Notes under the pieces: generated by a model
Databases searched by the model: none
What the model was told of the DNA's origin: nothing
The model's input: only the letters and a program-made list of their open reading frames with translations
Position numbers and translations under genes: made by a program
In this document: positions 9,955 to 19,957 of the stretch, in pieces
Layout of the letters: the number at the start of each line of letters is the position of its first letter
How positions within the stretch are numbered: the stretch's first letter is position 1
Assembly: GCA_015066845.1 (NCBI GenBank)
Contig: SVNO01000001.1
Location: 62,001 to 126,000 of the forward strand
DNA: 64,000 nucleotides
Direction: 5' to 3'
Source: Ruminococcus sp.
GTDB lineage: Bacteria > Bacillota > Clostridia > Oscillospirales > Ruminococcaceae

Positions 9955-10097
9955 GCTTATCGCTCCTATCTCCGCACGATCCGGCATATCTTGCAGGAAT
10001 GTGCGGAATTCCGGACTGATATACCGTTAGCACAGTGGTCTTGTGCCTTCTTGGGTAGTATGTCCGGTATCGGAGCGATTATGCATTCAAATGCGCA

Positions 10098-10496
10098 TCA
10101 ACTCGTTTTTGTTGTTGTCTGCCTGCGCTGCACGGTTTCTTCGTCAATTCTCATCTGCTGTTCCACCTCGGCGAGCACCTCGTCGGGGTTTGTTGTTTCC
10201 GTGGTTTCTTCCGTTTCTGTGGTCATTGCAGGCACGGTTGTACCGGGATTAAGCGGTACAGTATTGCCGCGCAGATTCCAGATGGAAACACCGCAGAGAA
10301 CGCAGAGTGCAAGTGATGCGGCAATATATGCCGTATAGCGTCCGATGGTGCGGCGCGGCATTTGTGCGACCTCGAAAACCTCCTCGATCTCCTCATGACA
10401 GTCTTTCTGATACAATTCCTGTTTCATTCGCTCTACAAGCTCATCGGGAGCGTGTACGCTGTCGAATGCTTTTTTTATCTCGTCATGCATATTCAT
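10098..10496 (-). CDS. Putative membrane anti-sigma factor
   Basis: Short cytoplasmic N-terminus, single TM (YTAYIAASLALCVLCGVSIW), Thr-rich exterior; overlaps the ECF sigma gene by 4 nt. Confidence 0.7.
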   Translation of the reverse strand: MNMHDEIKKAFDSVHAPDELVERMKQELYQKDCHEEIEEVFEVAQMPRRTIGRYTAYIAASLALCVLCGVSIWNLRGNTVPLNPGTTVPAMTTETEETTETTNPDEVLAEVEQQMRIDEETVQRRQTTTKTS

Positions 10497-11068
10497 TCTT
10501 TACTACCTCCCAATTTCTTTTGCAGCTTCTTTCTTCCGCGTGACAATTGCTGTGCAACTGCGGCTTCGCTTTGTGATGTAATACGCGCAATTTCCCGAAT
10601 CTGGTAGTTTTCATAATAATGCAGGTAAATGGCGATCCGGTATTTCTCCGGCAGTGAAAGGACGGCTTCAAGGACTGCGGACGTTTTTTCCTTCATGTGT
10701 ACTGGTATCTGCGATAAATCCACATCCACCCTCCTGCGCCGCCATGTGCTTCGCACAAGGTTCTTGGATTCATTGAGCGTAACGCGTAAAAACCACGCTT
10801 TCTCATGCGTTTCCGATTCAAATTCAGGATGTGTCTTGAAGTATTTGAAAAAAACCTCCTGCATGACGTCCTCTGCATCCGCATAATTCCCGACAACTGC
10901 CAGCGATGCACGGTACACCATGTCCTTGTATCGGTCAATGGCTGCAAAGGTAACACCTGATACACTGATTCCCTGCTGCCTGCCGATTTCGACAGTCCTG
11001 CCGCGTTCTTCCGTCATTGTCAGCATTTGTTCATCCCACCTTTCCAAGTGCTTCTGCCTTATATACAC
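10493..11068 (-). CDS. RNA polymerase ECF-type sigma factor
   Basis: Sigma-70 region 2 (YADAEDVMQEVFFKYFKTHPEFESETHEKAWFLRVTLNESKNLVRS) and region 4. Exact start uncertain. Confidence 0.9.
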   Translation of the reverse strand: MYIRQKHLERWDEQMLTMTEERGRTVEIGRQQGISVSGVTFAAIDRYKDMVYRASLAVVGNYADAEDVMQEVFFKYFKTHPEFESETHEKAWFLRVTLNESKNLVRSTWRRRRVDVDLSQIPVHMKEKTSAVLEAVLSLPEKYRIAIYLHYYENYQIREIARITSQSEAAVAQQLSRGRKKLQKKLGGSKE

Positions 11069-11391
11069 ATCAGGACGGCAAATCCTGACAGTTCTTTCTG
11101 AACTTTGTATACATGCACAAATATCATCTTTTGTTTTGTCTATTCTGCTTAAATCCCAGCCAAACTACCGCCACCAAGGGCAATGTGCTTTCAATTATCT
11201 ATACAATTGAGAGGAGCAAAACCTGACATAAATTCTGAAAATTGTATGGATGCACAAAAAATAAACTGAAAACTGTACATATTGAATAGGTACTAAGAAT
11301 AGTATAGCACAGAAAATCGGATTTGTCAAAAGAATTTTACTTGCATTTTTGAGAAAAATATGCTACAATAAGCATATGGAGGTGATGAACC

Positions 11392-11892
11392 ATGCTGACA
11401 AAGCTTCTGAGCCGTGAAACTTGCGCGGACTGTCAGCTCTGCTGCGTGTTTGACCGTTATGACATCTGGGAAACGCCCGTCCTTTCGCCTGAAATTCGGG
11501 AAAAGGCTGCTGCACTGCTGCCGGATGCCGAATTCATCCGCAAAGGAGAGGAATCCTACCTGTTCCGCATCCGTGAACTTGACCATGAGGATTTATTCGC
11601 CTGTCCCCTGCTTGACCAGTCCACCGGCTGTATGCTTGGTGAGGAAAAGCCCTTTGACTGCCAGATTTGGCCGTTTCGCATTATGGAGCTTGACGGCAGA
11701 CAGGCAATCACCATCGCGCCCATCTGTCAGGCAATGACTGCGCTGTCCATCGGAACGCTGCTCGATTTTCTGCGTGAATCTCTTGCAGAAACTATTTTTT
11801 CCTATGCACAGCAGCATCCGGACGTGATTAAGCCCTATGATACCATGTATCCCATTTTACTTTGGAAAAACGAGCAAAATCAGGAAAACTAA
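11392..11892 (+). CDS. YkgJ-family cysteine cluster protein
   Basis: CADCQLCC...CPLLD...CML...FDCQIWPFR pattern. Confidence 0.75.
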   Translation: MLTKLLSRETCADCQLCCVFDRYDIWETPVLSPEIREKAAALLPDAEFIRKGEESYLFRIRELDHEDLFACPLLDQSTGCMLGEEKPFDCQIWPFRIMELDGRQAITIAPICQAMTALSIGTLLDFLRESLAETIFSYAQQHPDVIKPYDTMYPILLWKNEQNQEN

Positions 11893-11910
11893 CAAAAAGG
11901 AGAAACCACT

Positions 11911-13350
11911 ATGTCCAATACTTCCTATGTATCCCCGTTCTGTACCCGTTATGCGAGCAAGGAAATGCAGTATCTGTTTTCTGCCGACAAGAAATTCACC
12001 ACATGGCGCAAGCTCTGGGTCGCTCTTGCCCGTGCAGAGATGCAGCTTGGCTTGCCGGTAACGCAGGAACAGGTGGATGAACTGGAGGCGAATATCAATC
12101 ATATCGACTATGAAATGGCTGCACAGGAGGAAAAAATCGTCCGTCATGATGTCATGGCGCATGTACATACCTATGCCCATGCCTGCCCGAAGGCTGCGCC
12201 CATCATTCATCTGGGGGCAACGTCCTGTTATGTGGGCGACAATACGGATGTCATTATCATGCGTGACGCACTGGAGGTCATCAAGAGAAAGCTGGTTAAG
12301 GTGATTGCGCAGCTGGCGAAGTTTGCAGAGGATTACAAATCCCTCCCCTGCCTTGGCTATACACATTTGCAGCCGGCACAGCTGACGACCATCGGTAAGC
12401 GCGCTACCCTTTGGTGCAACGATTTTCTGATGGATCTGGAGGATTTGGAATTCCGCATTGCTTCTCTCAAGCTCCTCGGTTCCAAGGGTACAACCGGTAC
12501 ACAGGCTTCCTTTGTTGAGCTGTTCGAGGGCGATTCCGAAAAAATCAGAGCCATGGAGCAGATGATTGCACAGGAAATGGGCTTTGATGCGGTAGTTCCC
12601 GTTTCCGGTCAGACATATTCGAGAAAGATGGACTATCAGGTATGCGCTGTACTGGCAGGTATTGCGCAGTCTGCAAGTAAATTCTCCTACGACATTCGCC
12701 TGATGCAGAGCTTCAAGGAGATGGAAGAACCGTTTGAAAAGAGTCAGATCGGTTCGTCTGCGATGGCATACAAGCGCAACCCCATGCGCGATGAGAGAAT
12801 CACAGCACTGGCACGTTATGTGATGGTGGATGTGCTCAATCCGGCATTTACGGCAGGTACACAGTGGTTTGAAAGAACGCTGGACGATTCCGCAAACAAG
12901 AGAATTTCCGTAGCGGAGGCATTCCTCGGCACAGATGCGATTCTGAATGTTCTGCTGAACGTCACCGACCCTGAGAACGGACTGGTTGTCTATGACAAGA
13001 TCATCACACGCCGCGTCATGGCAGAGCTGCCGTTCATGGCAACGGAGAACATCATGATGGACGCTGTGAAGAAGGGCGGCAACCGTCAGGAACTGCACGA
13101 GAAAATCCGTCAATACTCCATGCAGGCAGGCGCGCGCGTCAAGCGCGAGGGACTGGACAACAATCTGTGCGAGCTGATTGTGGCAGACCCGATGTTCATG
13201 ATTACGCAGGAAGAAATGGACGCAATCATGAAGCCGGAAAACTTCATCGGCAGAGCACCGGAACAGGTGGATGAATTCATCGCAAACTGTGTGCAGCCGG
13301 CACTGGACAGAAACGGCGTTTCGGATGATAAGGCTGAAATTTCCGTATAA
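11911..13350 (+). CDS. purB: Adenylosuccinate lyase
   Basis: Fumarase/lyase signature GSSAMAYKRNPMRDERI; GATSCYVGDNTD. Confidence 0.96.
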   Translation: MSNTSYVSPFCTRYASKEMQYLFSADKKFTTWRKLWVALARAEMQLGLPVTQEQVDELEANINHIDYEMAAQEEKIVRHDVMAHVHTYAHACPKAAPIIHLGATSCYVGDNTDVIIMRDALEVIKRKLVKVIAQLAKFAEDYKSLPCLGYTHLQPAQLTTIGKRATLWCNDFLMDLEDLEFRIASLKLLGSKGTTGTQASFVELFEGDSEKIRAMEQMIAQEMGFDAVVPVSGQTYSRKMDYQVCAVLAGIAQSASKFSYDIRLMQSFKEMEEPFEKSQIGSSAMAYKRNPMRDERITALARYVMVDVLNPAFTAGTQWFERTLDDSANKRISVAEAFLGTDAILNVLLNVTDPENGLVVYDKIITRRVMAELPFMATENIMMDAVKKGGNRQELHEKIRQYSMQAGARVKREGLDNNLCELIVADPMFMITQEEMDAIMKPENFIGRAPEQVDEFIANCVQPALDRNGVSDDKAEISV

Positions 13351-13377
13351 GTGATGCGAAAACAGAATACATCCTGG

Positions 13378-13398
13378 TGCCCCCTGTTACAGGGGGCA
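13378..13398 (+). terminator. Terminator after purB
   Basis: TGCCCCCTG-TTA-CAGGGGGCA followed by TTTTGTGTTT. Confidence 0.8.
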
Positions 13399-13468
13399 TT
13401 TTGTGTTTGCAGAAAACATAGTCAGGTATGCAACAAGCCGCTGCTCTTCCGAACAGCGGCTTATATAA

Positions 13469-15586
13469 TTAGTTATTATTCTTCTTTGCAGCAATATCAG
13501 CCAGTGCTTCCTTGCGGGAGAGGTTGATTCTGCCCTGCTTGTCGATTTCTACAACCTTGACAACGACCTCGTCACCGATGGCAACGACATCCTCCACCTT
13601 TTCTACACGGTGGTTGTCCAGCTGAGAAATGTGTACCAGACCATCCTTGCCAGGTGCGATTTCTACAAATGCGCCGAAGTTCATCAGACGAACAACCTTG
13701 CCCTTGTAAATTGCGCCGACCTCAGGGTCATTTGCAATGGTTTCCACAATCTGAATTGCCTTCTTTGCGTTGTCCAGATTGATACCGCTGACGAATACAT
13801 TACCTTCCTCGTTGATGTCGATCTTTACATCGCACTCAGCGCAAATCTTCTGGATGACCTTGCCGCCCTGACCGATGACCTCGCGAATCTTGTCCACCGG
13901 TACCTTGGTCTGGAGCATCTTGGGTGCGTAGGTGTTAACGGTTTCTCTGGGAGCAGGAATTGCCTTGAGCATGATCTCATCGAGGATGTAGAGTCTGCCC
14001 TTTCTGGTCTTTTCAAATGCCTCTGCAATGATGGCAGGTGTCAGACCGTCAACCTTGATATCCACCTGAATGGCTGTGATACCCTTGTGTGTACCGCCTA
14101 CCTTAAAGTCCATGTCGCCGAAGAAATCCTCAAGTCCCTGAATGTCAACCATGGTCATGAAGTCGTCGCTGTCAGGCAGTGTAATCAGACCACAGGAAAT
14201 GCCGGCAACCGGTGCCTTGATCGGTACACCAGCGTCCATCAGAGCCAGTGTGGAGCCGCAGATGGAACCCTGAGAAGTAGAACCGTTGGAGGAGAGAACC
14301 TCGGAAACGGTACGGATCGCATAGGGGAATTCCTCAACGGACGGCAGAACCGGTACAAGTGCCTTTTCAGCCAGTGCGCCGTGACCGATTTCACGTCTGC
14401 CGGGGCCTCTGGAGGGCTTGGTTTCGCCTACAGAATAGGACGGGAAATTGTAGTGATGCATATAACGCTTGGAGCTTTCCTCATCCAGACCGTCAATCTT
14501 CTGGGAATCGCTGACAGGACCAAGTGTTGCAATGGTGAGCACCTGTGTCTGACCTCTTGTGAACAGACCGGAGCCGTGTACTCTCGGCAGCACGCCTGCT
14601 TCAGATGCCAGCGGACGAATTTCGTCAATACCTCTGCCATCCACGCGCTTGCCCTCATAAAGCCATGCACGGACGATCTTCTTCTGGAGCTTGTACATGC
14701 ACTCGTCAAGCTTTGCAATATCTTCCGGATACTTTTCATCGAGAGCTTCATGCATTTCATCCACGATGGGCTTCAGACGCTCGTCACGGATTGTCTTATC
14801 ATCAGTATCAAGCGCAAACTTTACCTTTTCGCCAACCAGTGCTTCTACCTCGTCGAACATTTCGTGCGGTACTTCCTGGGACTCGAAAGCAAACTTCGGC
14901 TTGCCGATTTCTGCCTGAATATCGCTGATGAAAGAAACCATCTTCTTGATTTCTTCATGACCTGTCATGATTGCATCGAGCATGGTCTTTTCGTCCACCT
15001 CGTTTGCACCTGCTTCAATCATAACAATCTTTTCAGCAGAGCCTGCAACTGTCAGGTTCAGGTCGGTAACTTCGCGCTGTTCCTGTGTGGGGTTGAGCAC
15101 GATTTCGCCATCTACCAGACCCACGTTAATGCCTGCAATCGGGCCATTCCACGGGATATCGGAAATAGAAATTGCAATGGATGTTGCAACCATGCCTGCA
15201 ATCTCAGGAGAGCAGTCAGGATCAACAGCCAGTACTGTCATAACAACGGAAACGTCATTGCGCATATCCTTGGGGAACAGAGGACGGATGGGTCTGTCCA
15301 CCATTCTGGAAGTCAGGATCGCCTTTTCAGAGGGCTTGCCTTCACGCTTTGTGAAAGAGCCGGGGATTCTGCCAACGGAGTAAAGTCTTTCCTCATAGTC
15401 CACGGACAGCGGGAAGAAGTCGATACCATCACGGGGCTTTGCGGATGCGGTGACATTTGCCATCACAACAGTTTCACCGTAGCGAACCCAGCAGGAACCA
15501 TTGGAGAGTCCGCAGGTCTTGCCTGTTTCTACAACCAGCGGTCTGCCGGCGTAGGTTGTTTCAAATGTTCTGAAATTCTCAAACAT
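13469..15586 (-). CDS. pnp: Polyribonucleotide nucleotidyltransferase
   Basis: MFENFRTFETTYAGRPLVVETGK start with AAGGAGG upstream; RNase PH domains plus KH (IREVIGQGGKVIQKI) and S1 (GAIYKGKVVRLMNFGAFVEI). Confidence 0.97.
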   Translation of the reverse strand: MFENFRTFETTYAGRPLVVETGKTCGLSNGSCWVRYGETVVMANVTASAKPRDGIDFFPLSVDYEERLYSVGRIPGSFTKREGKPSEKAILTSRMVDRPIRPLFPKDMRNDVSVVMTVLAVDPDCSPEIAGMVATSIAISISDIPWNGPIAGINVGLVDGEIVLNPTQEQREVTDLNLTVAGSAEKIVMIEAGANEVDEKTMLDAIMTGHEEIKKMVSFISDIQAEIGKPKFAFESQEVPHEMFDEVEALVGEKVKFALDTDDKTIRDERLKPIVDEMHEALDEKYPEDIAKLDECMYKLQKKIVRAWLYEGKRVDGRGIDEIRPLASEAGVLPRVHGSGLFTRGQTQVLTIATLGPVSDSQKIDGLDEESSKRYMHHYNFPSYSVGETKPSRGPGRREIGHGALAEKALVPVLPSVEEFPYAIRTVSEVLSSNGSTSQGSICGSTLALMDAGVPIKAPVAGISCGLITLPDSDDFMTMVDIQGLEDFFGDMDFKVGGTHKGITAIQVDIKVDGLTPAIIAEAFEKTRKGRLYILDEIMLKAIPAPRETVNTYAPKMLQTKVPVDKIREVIGQGGKVIQKICAECDVKIDINEEGNVFVSGINLDNAKKAIQIVETIANDPEVGAIYKGKVVRLMNFGAFVEIAPGKDGLVHISQLDNHRVEKVEDVVAIGDEVVVKVVEIDKQGRINLSRKEALADIAAKKNNN

Positions 15587-15711
15587 GTGATTTCCTCCTT
15601 TTTGTGTGCCAGACAGCGTTTTTAGCAAAAAACCCTGCCCCCGCACATGCGGAGGTACGGTCAGATGCTAATATACCGCTGCTGACGTTGTTGATGTTTT
15701 ACCTATAAGGA

Positions 15712-15740
15712 AAGGCAGAGGGGATACCCCACTGCCTTCC
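15712..15740 (-). terminator. rpsO-pnp intergenic hairpin (attenuator or RNase III-type processing site)
   Basis: GGAAGGCAGTGGGG-TAT-CCCCTCTGCCTTTCC on the minus strand with a weak U-tract; sits between rpsO and pnp. Confidence 0.5.
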
Positions 15741-15750
15741 TGTACCGTAA

Positions 15751-16017
15751 TTACTTACGGATACCCAGCTTTGCAATGATTGCACGGTATCTTTCGATGT
15801 CGTTCTTCTTCAGATAAGCCAGCAGGTTTCTTCTGCGGCCGATCATCTTCAGCATACCTCTTCTGGAGTGATGATCCTTCTTGTGCACCTTCAGGTGTTC
15901 AGTCAGGTCATTGATTCGACGAGTCAGGATTGCAATCTGTACCTCAGGAGAACCAGTATCGGTTTCATGAGTACGGTTGTTCTCGATGACAGCTGTCTTT
16001 TCTTCCTTACGCAGCAT
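15751..16017 (-). CDS. rpsO: 30S ribosomal protein S15
   Basis: [56 protein letters not shown]. Confidence 0.98.
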   Translation of the reverse strand: MLRKEEKTAVIENNRTHETDTGSPEVQIAILTRRINDLTEHLKVHKKDHHSRRGMLKMIGRRRNLLAYLKKNDIERYRAIIAKLGIRK

Positions 16018-16202
16018 TTGTTTCACCTCTTTGATTTGTATTCTCCGCAACATAGAGTGGGGCAGGTAAAAATCCCGAATGCGGGCGTAACCCCCATTCC
16101 AAGTACACGGAACATTACTATTATATCACAAAACTTTCCGTTTGTAAAGGGTTTTTTCAAAATTTTTCTAAAAAATGAAAGTTTTTTTGCCAAGCACCTC
16201 GC

Positions 16203-17144
16203 TCAGGAGATGACTTTTCCCTTCCCCTTCTTCTGCTTGGGAGATTCCGTGGGCTTTTCCTTGCCGCCCTGATCTTCAAACACATTCTCACCAAGGCTTT
16301 CTGCATGGAGCATTTCGGGATTGACCTCGCCACGCTGTGCGTAGTAGGGATTGATGACATACTTCTGAATAATCGGATAGCAGTTGAACACGATGACAAA
16401 TCCCACGAATACAAGCGGCATGAACGGGAGTACAAATGCCATGATATAGGGGAAACAAATGGTCAGCACTGCAAATACGCCGATTACCGCAACGACAATG
16501 AACAGCGTGATGAGATTCTGTTTCAGGGCAATGCAGCTGAGCGCGAGGGAATTTTTAAGGATGTTTTTCATGCTCAGGTCAGTCGAAACAATCATCAGGT
16601 ACGCATAGAAGCTCATCATGAGCACTGCCAGTGCGATGCTGCAGCTTGCCACGAACAGGACATAGTACATGGTCGGTGACGCGTTGTTTTCCTTGGCGGC
16701 GTTAATCATCAGCGGATAAACGTAAATGCCGGCTGCAAGAGAAATGCCGACGAGCACGTCAAGCAAGCCCATGATACAGGACTGTTTGAAACAGCTGCGA
16801 AACGTCTTTTTGAAAGTGTCGAACAGGAACATCGGCTTTTCAAGCGTGAAATTACGCAGAATTTTGGTGCATCCTGCAAGGTACGGGCCAAGCAGAACGG
16901 CGGATACAAGCACAAGCAATCCGGCAATGCCGAACGCAAGGGCGGGATTTGTGCGGAGCAGGCAGTACAGCGCGACCAGTGCGCCAATCAGGGGCAGGCA
17001 GATGGTCATGAACAGCATGTTCAGCTCGATAAGTTTCCAGAATTTTCTGCCGAACAATTCCCAGAACCGGAAAAACGGCTTTTTCTTCGGTGCGTTTTTG
17101 GCAATGCCCACACCTGCATTTTCATAATTACCAAAGAGTCCCAT
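16203..17144 (-). CDS. YesL-like (DUF624-type) polytopic membrane protein
   Basis: FWKLIELNMLFMTICLPLIG plus repeated hydrophobic helices; MGLFG start inside the ORF. Confidence 0.55.
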   Translation of the reverse strand: MGLFGNYENAGVGIAKNAPKKKPFFRFWELFGRKFWKLIELNMLFMTICLPLIGALVALYCLLRTNPALAFGIAGLLVLVSAVLLGPYLAGCTKILRNFTLEKPMFLFDTFKKTFRSCFKQSCIMGLLDVLVGISLAAGIYVYPLMINAAKENNASPTMYYVLFVASCSIALAVLMMSFYAYLMIVSTDLSMKNILKNSLALSCIALKQNLITLFIVVAVIGVFAVLTICFPYIMAFVLPFMPLVFVGFVIVFNCYPIIQKYVINPYYAQRGEVNPEMLHAESLGENVFEDQGGKEKPTESPKQKKGKGKVIS

Positions 17145-17188
17145 ACAGTATTTCCTTTCTCTTTGTATTGTCCCCTCCCCATGCACGG

Positions 17189-17995
17189 TTATTTTGACAG
17201 CTCATAGGCACGTTTCGTGCAGGCTGTGCAGGCAGCATCCACGGTTTCCTCCAGCTTTCCGGCATAGAGCTGCTCCAGACCTGCAAGCGTTGTACCGCCG
17301 GGCGAAGATACCATGCGAATAAGCTCCTCGATGGAATAGCCGGAATCGGTCAGCATTTTTGCAGAACCTATCAGACTTTGCGCGAACAGCGGCAGTGCCG
17401 TTTCCTGTGCAATGCCCTCCTTAGCGGCATAATCCACAAATGCCTTGGCATAGAGGTAAATGAATGCAGGGCTTGAACCGTTAATGGCGATGATTTCTTT
17501 CATTTTCTGTTCGGGCACTTCAGAAACCATGCCGCAAGCCTCGAAAATACGGCGAATAACGATGAATTCTTCCGCAGTGGTCGGCTCGCATTTCGCCATG
17601 GCAACTGCACCCTCACCGAGCAGCAGGGGTGTATTGGGCATCACGAGAATGACCTTTGCTTCCGGAATGGTTTTGCTCCGGATGTACTCCGCAGTAATGC
17701 CGGCAGCAATGGACACAAGCACGGTATCCTTGGTGACGGATGGTGCAAGTTCCTCCAGAACGCTGTCAAACATCTGGGGCTTGATGGCAAGAAATACGAA
17801 TTTGCAGCAGTCAAGCACTTCCCTGCCAGACGCGCAGGAAGTCACACCGAAAGCTGCAAGGCGGCTGCATTTTTCCGCATCGGGGTCGTAGGCGTGGAGG
17901 GAGAGCTGTGTGCCGAATGGACTTTCTGCTGCACCCTTGAGAATGGCGTAGCCCATATTGCCTGCGCCAATGAATCCAACTGTGAATGTTGACAT
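17189..17995 (-). CDS. proC: Pyrroline-5-carboxylate reductase
   Basis: MSTFTVGFIGAGNMGYAILKG; VLVMPNTPLLLGEGA; SSPGGTTLAGLEQL. Confidence 0.95.
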   Translation of the reverse strand: MSTFTVGFIGAGNMGYAILKGAAESPFGTQLSLHAYDPDAEKCSRLAAFGVTSCASGREVLDCCKFVFLAIKPQMFDSVLEELAPSVTKDTVLVSIAAGITAEYIRSKTIPEAKVILVMPNTPLLLGEGAVAMAKCEPTTAEEFIVIRRIFEACGMVSEVPEQKMKEIIAINGSSPAFIYLYAKAFVDYAAKEGIAQETALPLFAQSLIGSAKMLTDSGYSIEELIRMVSSPGGTTLAGLEQLYAGKLEETVDAACTACTKRAYELSK

Positions 17996-18095
17996 GAATT
18001 GTCACCTTTCCTTTCAAAAAAGAATGCTTACTTTATTATACAACAAAATGCATAAAAAAGCAAGCATCATTTTAGAAAAGTTTACAAATTCCCGT

Positions 18096-18701
18096 TCAAC
18101 TCTGCACCGTCCGCGTCATGCCGACACGTTTGTATGCTGCCAGTGCCACGGGGAGTACGAGCATGAGCAGCGGAATGTCCGCGAACAGCTCCAGAACGTT
18201 TTTTGCCGTTCTTGCAATAATTGCTGTGCCGTAAGCTTCTGCCGGAATGAAACCGTAGTGCAGGTTCAGCGCGGTATTGAGCAGCAGATTGATAATCACC
18301 ACATCCAACAGTCTTGCAATCACTGCACGGATGAACAAAGCAGCTGTACTGTTCATTTTCTTCAGGAATGGCAGTTCTGCGCGGTGGTACAGGCAAATGC
18401 CGTAAATCAGCCCTTGCAGACCGGCAACGAGTACATATGCCGGAAAGAAACCGCCGTCCGGCTTTGCGATAAAGCCGACAATGTCACACGCCATGCCTGC
18501 GAACAGCCCGACTGTGGGACCGAACAGCATACCGATCACGGCAATGGCAAGGAATGCGAAATTGATTTTGAACAGCGCAAGATTGATGGAGAACATCTCC
18601 AGTATCATAGAAATGGCGATAAAAATGCCGGTGATCAGCACCGTGCGAATATTGCGGAACTCCTTGAAGGATAATCCGAACATAGAAAAAAAGCTCATCA
18701 T
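18096..18701 (-). CDS. folT: Folate ECF transporter S component
   Basis: Six-TM S-component pattern (FLAIAVIGMLFGPTVGLFAGMACDIVGFI) and the THF riboswitch upstream. Start taken as MMSFFSMFG near AAGGAGG. Confidence 0.8.
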   Translation of the reverse strand: MMSFFSMFGLSFKEFRNIRTVLITGIFIAISMILEMFSINLALFKINFAFLAIAVIGMLFGPTVGLFAGMACDIVGFIAKPDGGFFPAYVLVAGLQGLIYGICLYHRAELPFLKKMNSTAALFIRAVIARLLDVVIINLLLNTALNLHYGFIPAEAYGTAIIARTAKNVLELFADIPLLMLVLPVALAAYKRVGMTRTVQS

Positions 18702-18766
18702 ATAACCTCCTTTATGCGAGCCATGACAGCTTCGTGCATAATTCAAGGCTATGAGAGCTTCAAATT

Positions 18767-18876
18767 ACACATTCAGCGGGATGCGAGATCTGTACCGCAA
18801 GGCATTGCCTTTTCGTCCGACCGGCAACTCCCCGTCCGATCAGCACTTAACGCACAGACTTCTACTCTGTATGATC
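18767..18876 (-). promoter_or_regulatory. Tetrahydrofolate (THF-I) riboswitch upstream of folT
   Basis: Minus strand ACAGAGTAGAAGTCTGTGCGTTAAGTGCTGATCGGACGGGGAGTTGCCGGTCGGACGAAAAGGCAATGCC...CGCATCCCGCTG. Matches remembered conserved blocks GAGUAG, GCGUUAAGUG, GACGAAAAG and GCAUCC; P2/P3/P4 stems pair by hand. Confidence 0.85.
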
Positions 18877-18882
18877 ATCAGC

Positions 18883-18902
18883 CCCTCCGCCGAAGCGGAG
18901 GG
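18883..18902 (-). terminator. Stable UUCG-capped hairpin after pfkA
   Basis: CCCTCCGC-TTCG-GCGGAGGG on the minus strand; no U-tract, so terminator function is uncertain. Confidence 0.35.
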
Positions 18903-18919
18903 AACTGTTATTGTAATGC

Positions 18920-19882
18920 TTAATATGCAGTTTCCATCAGGATGTCGTATCTTTCGTTGTCGAACGGCTTCTGCATTGCCAGACCTTCATGCAGGTCGAT
19001 GTCATACACCTTGCCATCCTTGAAGCCAACGATTCTGTTGCCGATACCCTGTTCGAGCAGCTGTACTGCATGGTAGCCCAGCTCTGTTGCAGCGATACGG
19101 TCACGAACAGTCGGAGAACCACCGCGCTGCACATGTCCGAGAACAGTTGCTCTGGACTCAATGCCGGTCATTTCCTGAATGGTTCTTGCAATGTTCTCTA
19201 CATTGCCAACGCCCTCGGATACTACAATGATGAAATGGCTCTTGCCCTTGGAATCGCGTGTGCGAATCATCTTTGCAGCAATCTTGTCCAGATCATAGGG
19301 ACGCTCCAGTGTCAGTGCAGCTTCTGCGCCAACAGCGAGAGCAACATTGACAGCGATGAAGCCCGCACGTCTGCCCATTACCTCAACAACGGAGCAGCGA
19401 GCATGGGACTGTGTGGTATCACGCAGCTTGTCAATCATTTCCATAGCGGTATTCATTGCGGTATCATAGCCGATGGTATAATCCGTGCACTGGATGTCGT
19501 TGTCGATCGTGCCAGGGATACCGATGCAGGGGATGCCAACGGAGGACAGGTCGCCTGCGCCGCGGAAAGAACCGTCGCCGCCGATAACAACCAGACCTTC
19601 AATGCCAAGCTCCTGACATACTTCCTTACCCTTGAGAACACCTTCCATATTGCGGAATTCGGGGCATCTTGCGGTATACAGACATGTACCGCCTCTCTGG
19701 ATGATACCGGAAACGCTTCTTGCGGTCATTTCAAAATATTCACGCTCCAGCAGACCTACATAGCCCTTCTGGATACCGACAACTTCCATTCCCTTTGCAA
19801 GTGCTGCACGAGCTACAGCTCTGACAGCAGCGTTCATGCCCGGCGCGTCGCCGCCACTGGTTAAAACACCGATTTTTTTCAT
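18920..19882 (-). CDS. pfkA: ATP-dependent 6-phosphofructokinase
   Basis: MKKIGVLTSGGDAPGMNAAVRA; GGDGSFRGA; IPGTIDNDI. Confidence 0.97.
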   Translation of the reverse strand: MKKIGVLTSGGDAPGMNAAVRAVARAALAKGMEVVGIQKGYVGLLEREYFEMTARSVSGIIQRGGTCLYTARCPEFRNMEGVLKGKEVCQELGIEGLVVIGGDGSFRGAGDLSSVGIPCIGIPGTIDNDIQCTDYTIGYDTAMNTAMEMIDKLRDTTQSHARCSVVEVMGRRAGFIAVNVALAVGAEAALTLERPYDLDKIAAKMIRTRDSKGKSHFIIVVSEGVGNVENIARTIQEMTGIESRATVLGHVQRGGSPTVRDRIAATELGYHAVQLLEQGIGNRIVGFKDGKVYDIDLHEGLAMQKPFDNERYDILMETAY

Positions 19883-19928
19883 AGCTTACATTCTCCATTC
19901 TGCATATGCAAAAATATTTCTACATTCT

Positions 19929-19957
19929 ATTTTACAACATTTACAGCTTTATGTCAA
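19929..19957 (-). promoter_or_regulatory. Promoter for pfkA
   Basis: Minus strand TTGACA, 17 nt, TAAAAT. Confidence 0.7.

Noticed and set aside
9798-10019. 73-aa plus-strand ORF MQKHWMSVSCSCSESWSCSYSENSDCSYSENWNCSE...
   Set aside because: Antisense to the 44-aa N/Q/S ORF, which has a better RBS and its own terminator; the plus frame starts within the terminator hairpin region.
13610-15625. 671-aa plus-strand ORF antisense to pnp
   Set aside because: Shadow ORF: the minus strand encodes an unmistakable full-length PNPase; the plus translation has no recognisable domain and is Cys/His/Asn-rich as expected of an antisense frame.
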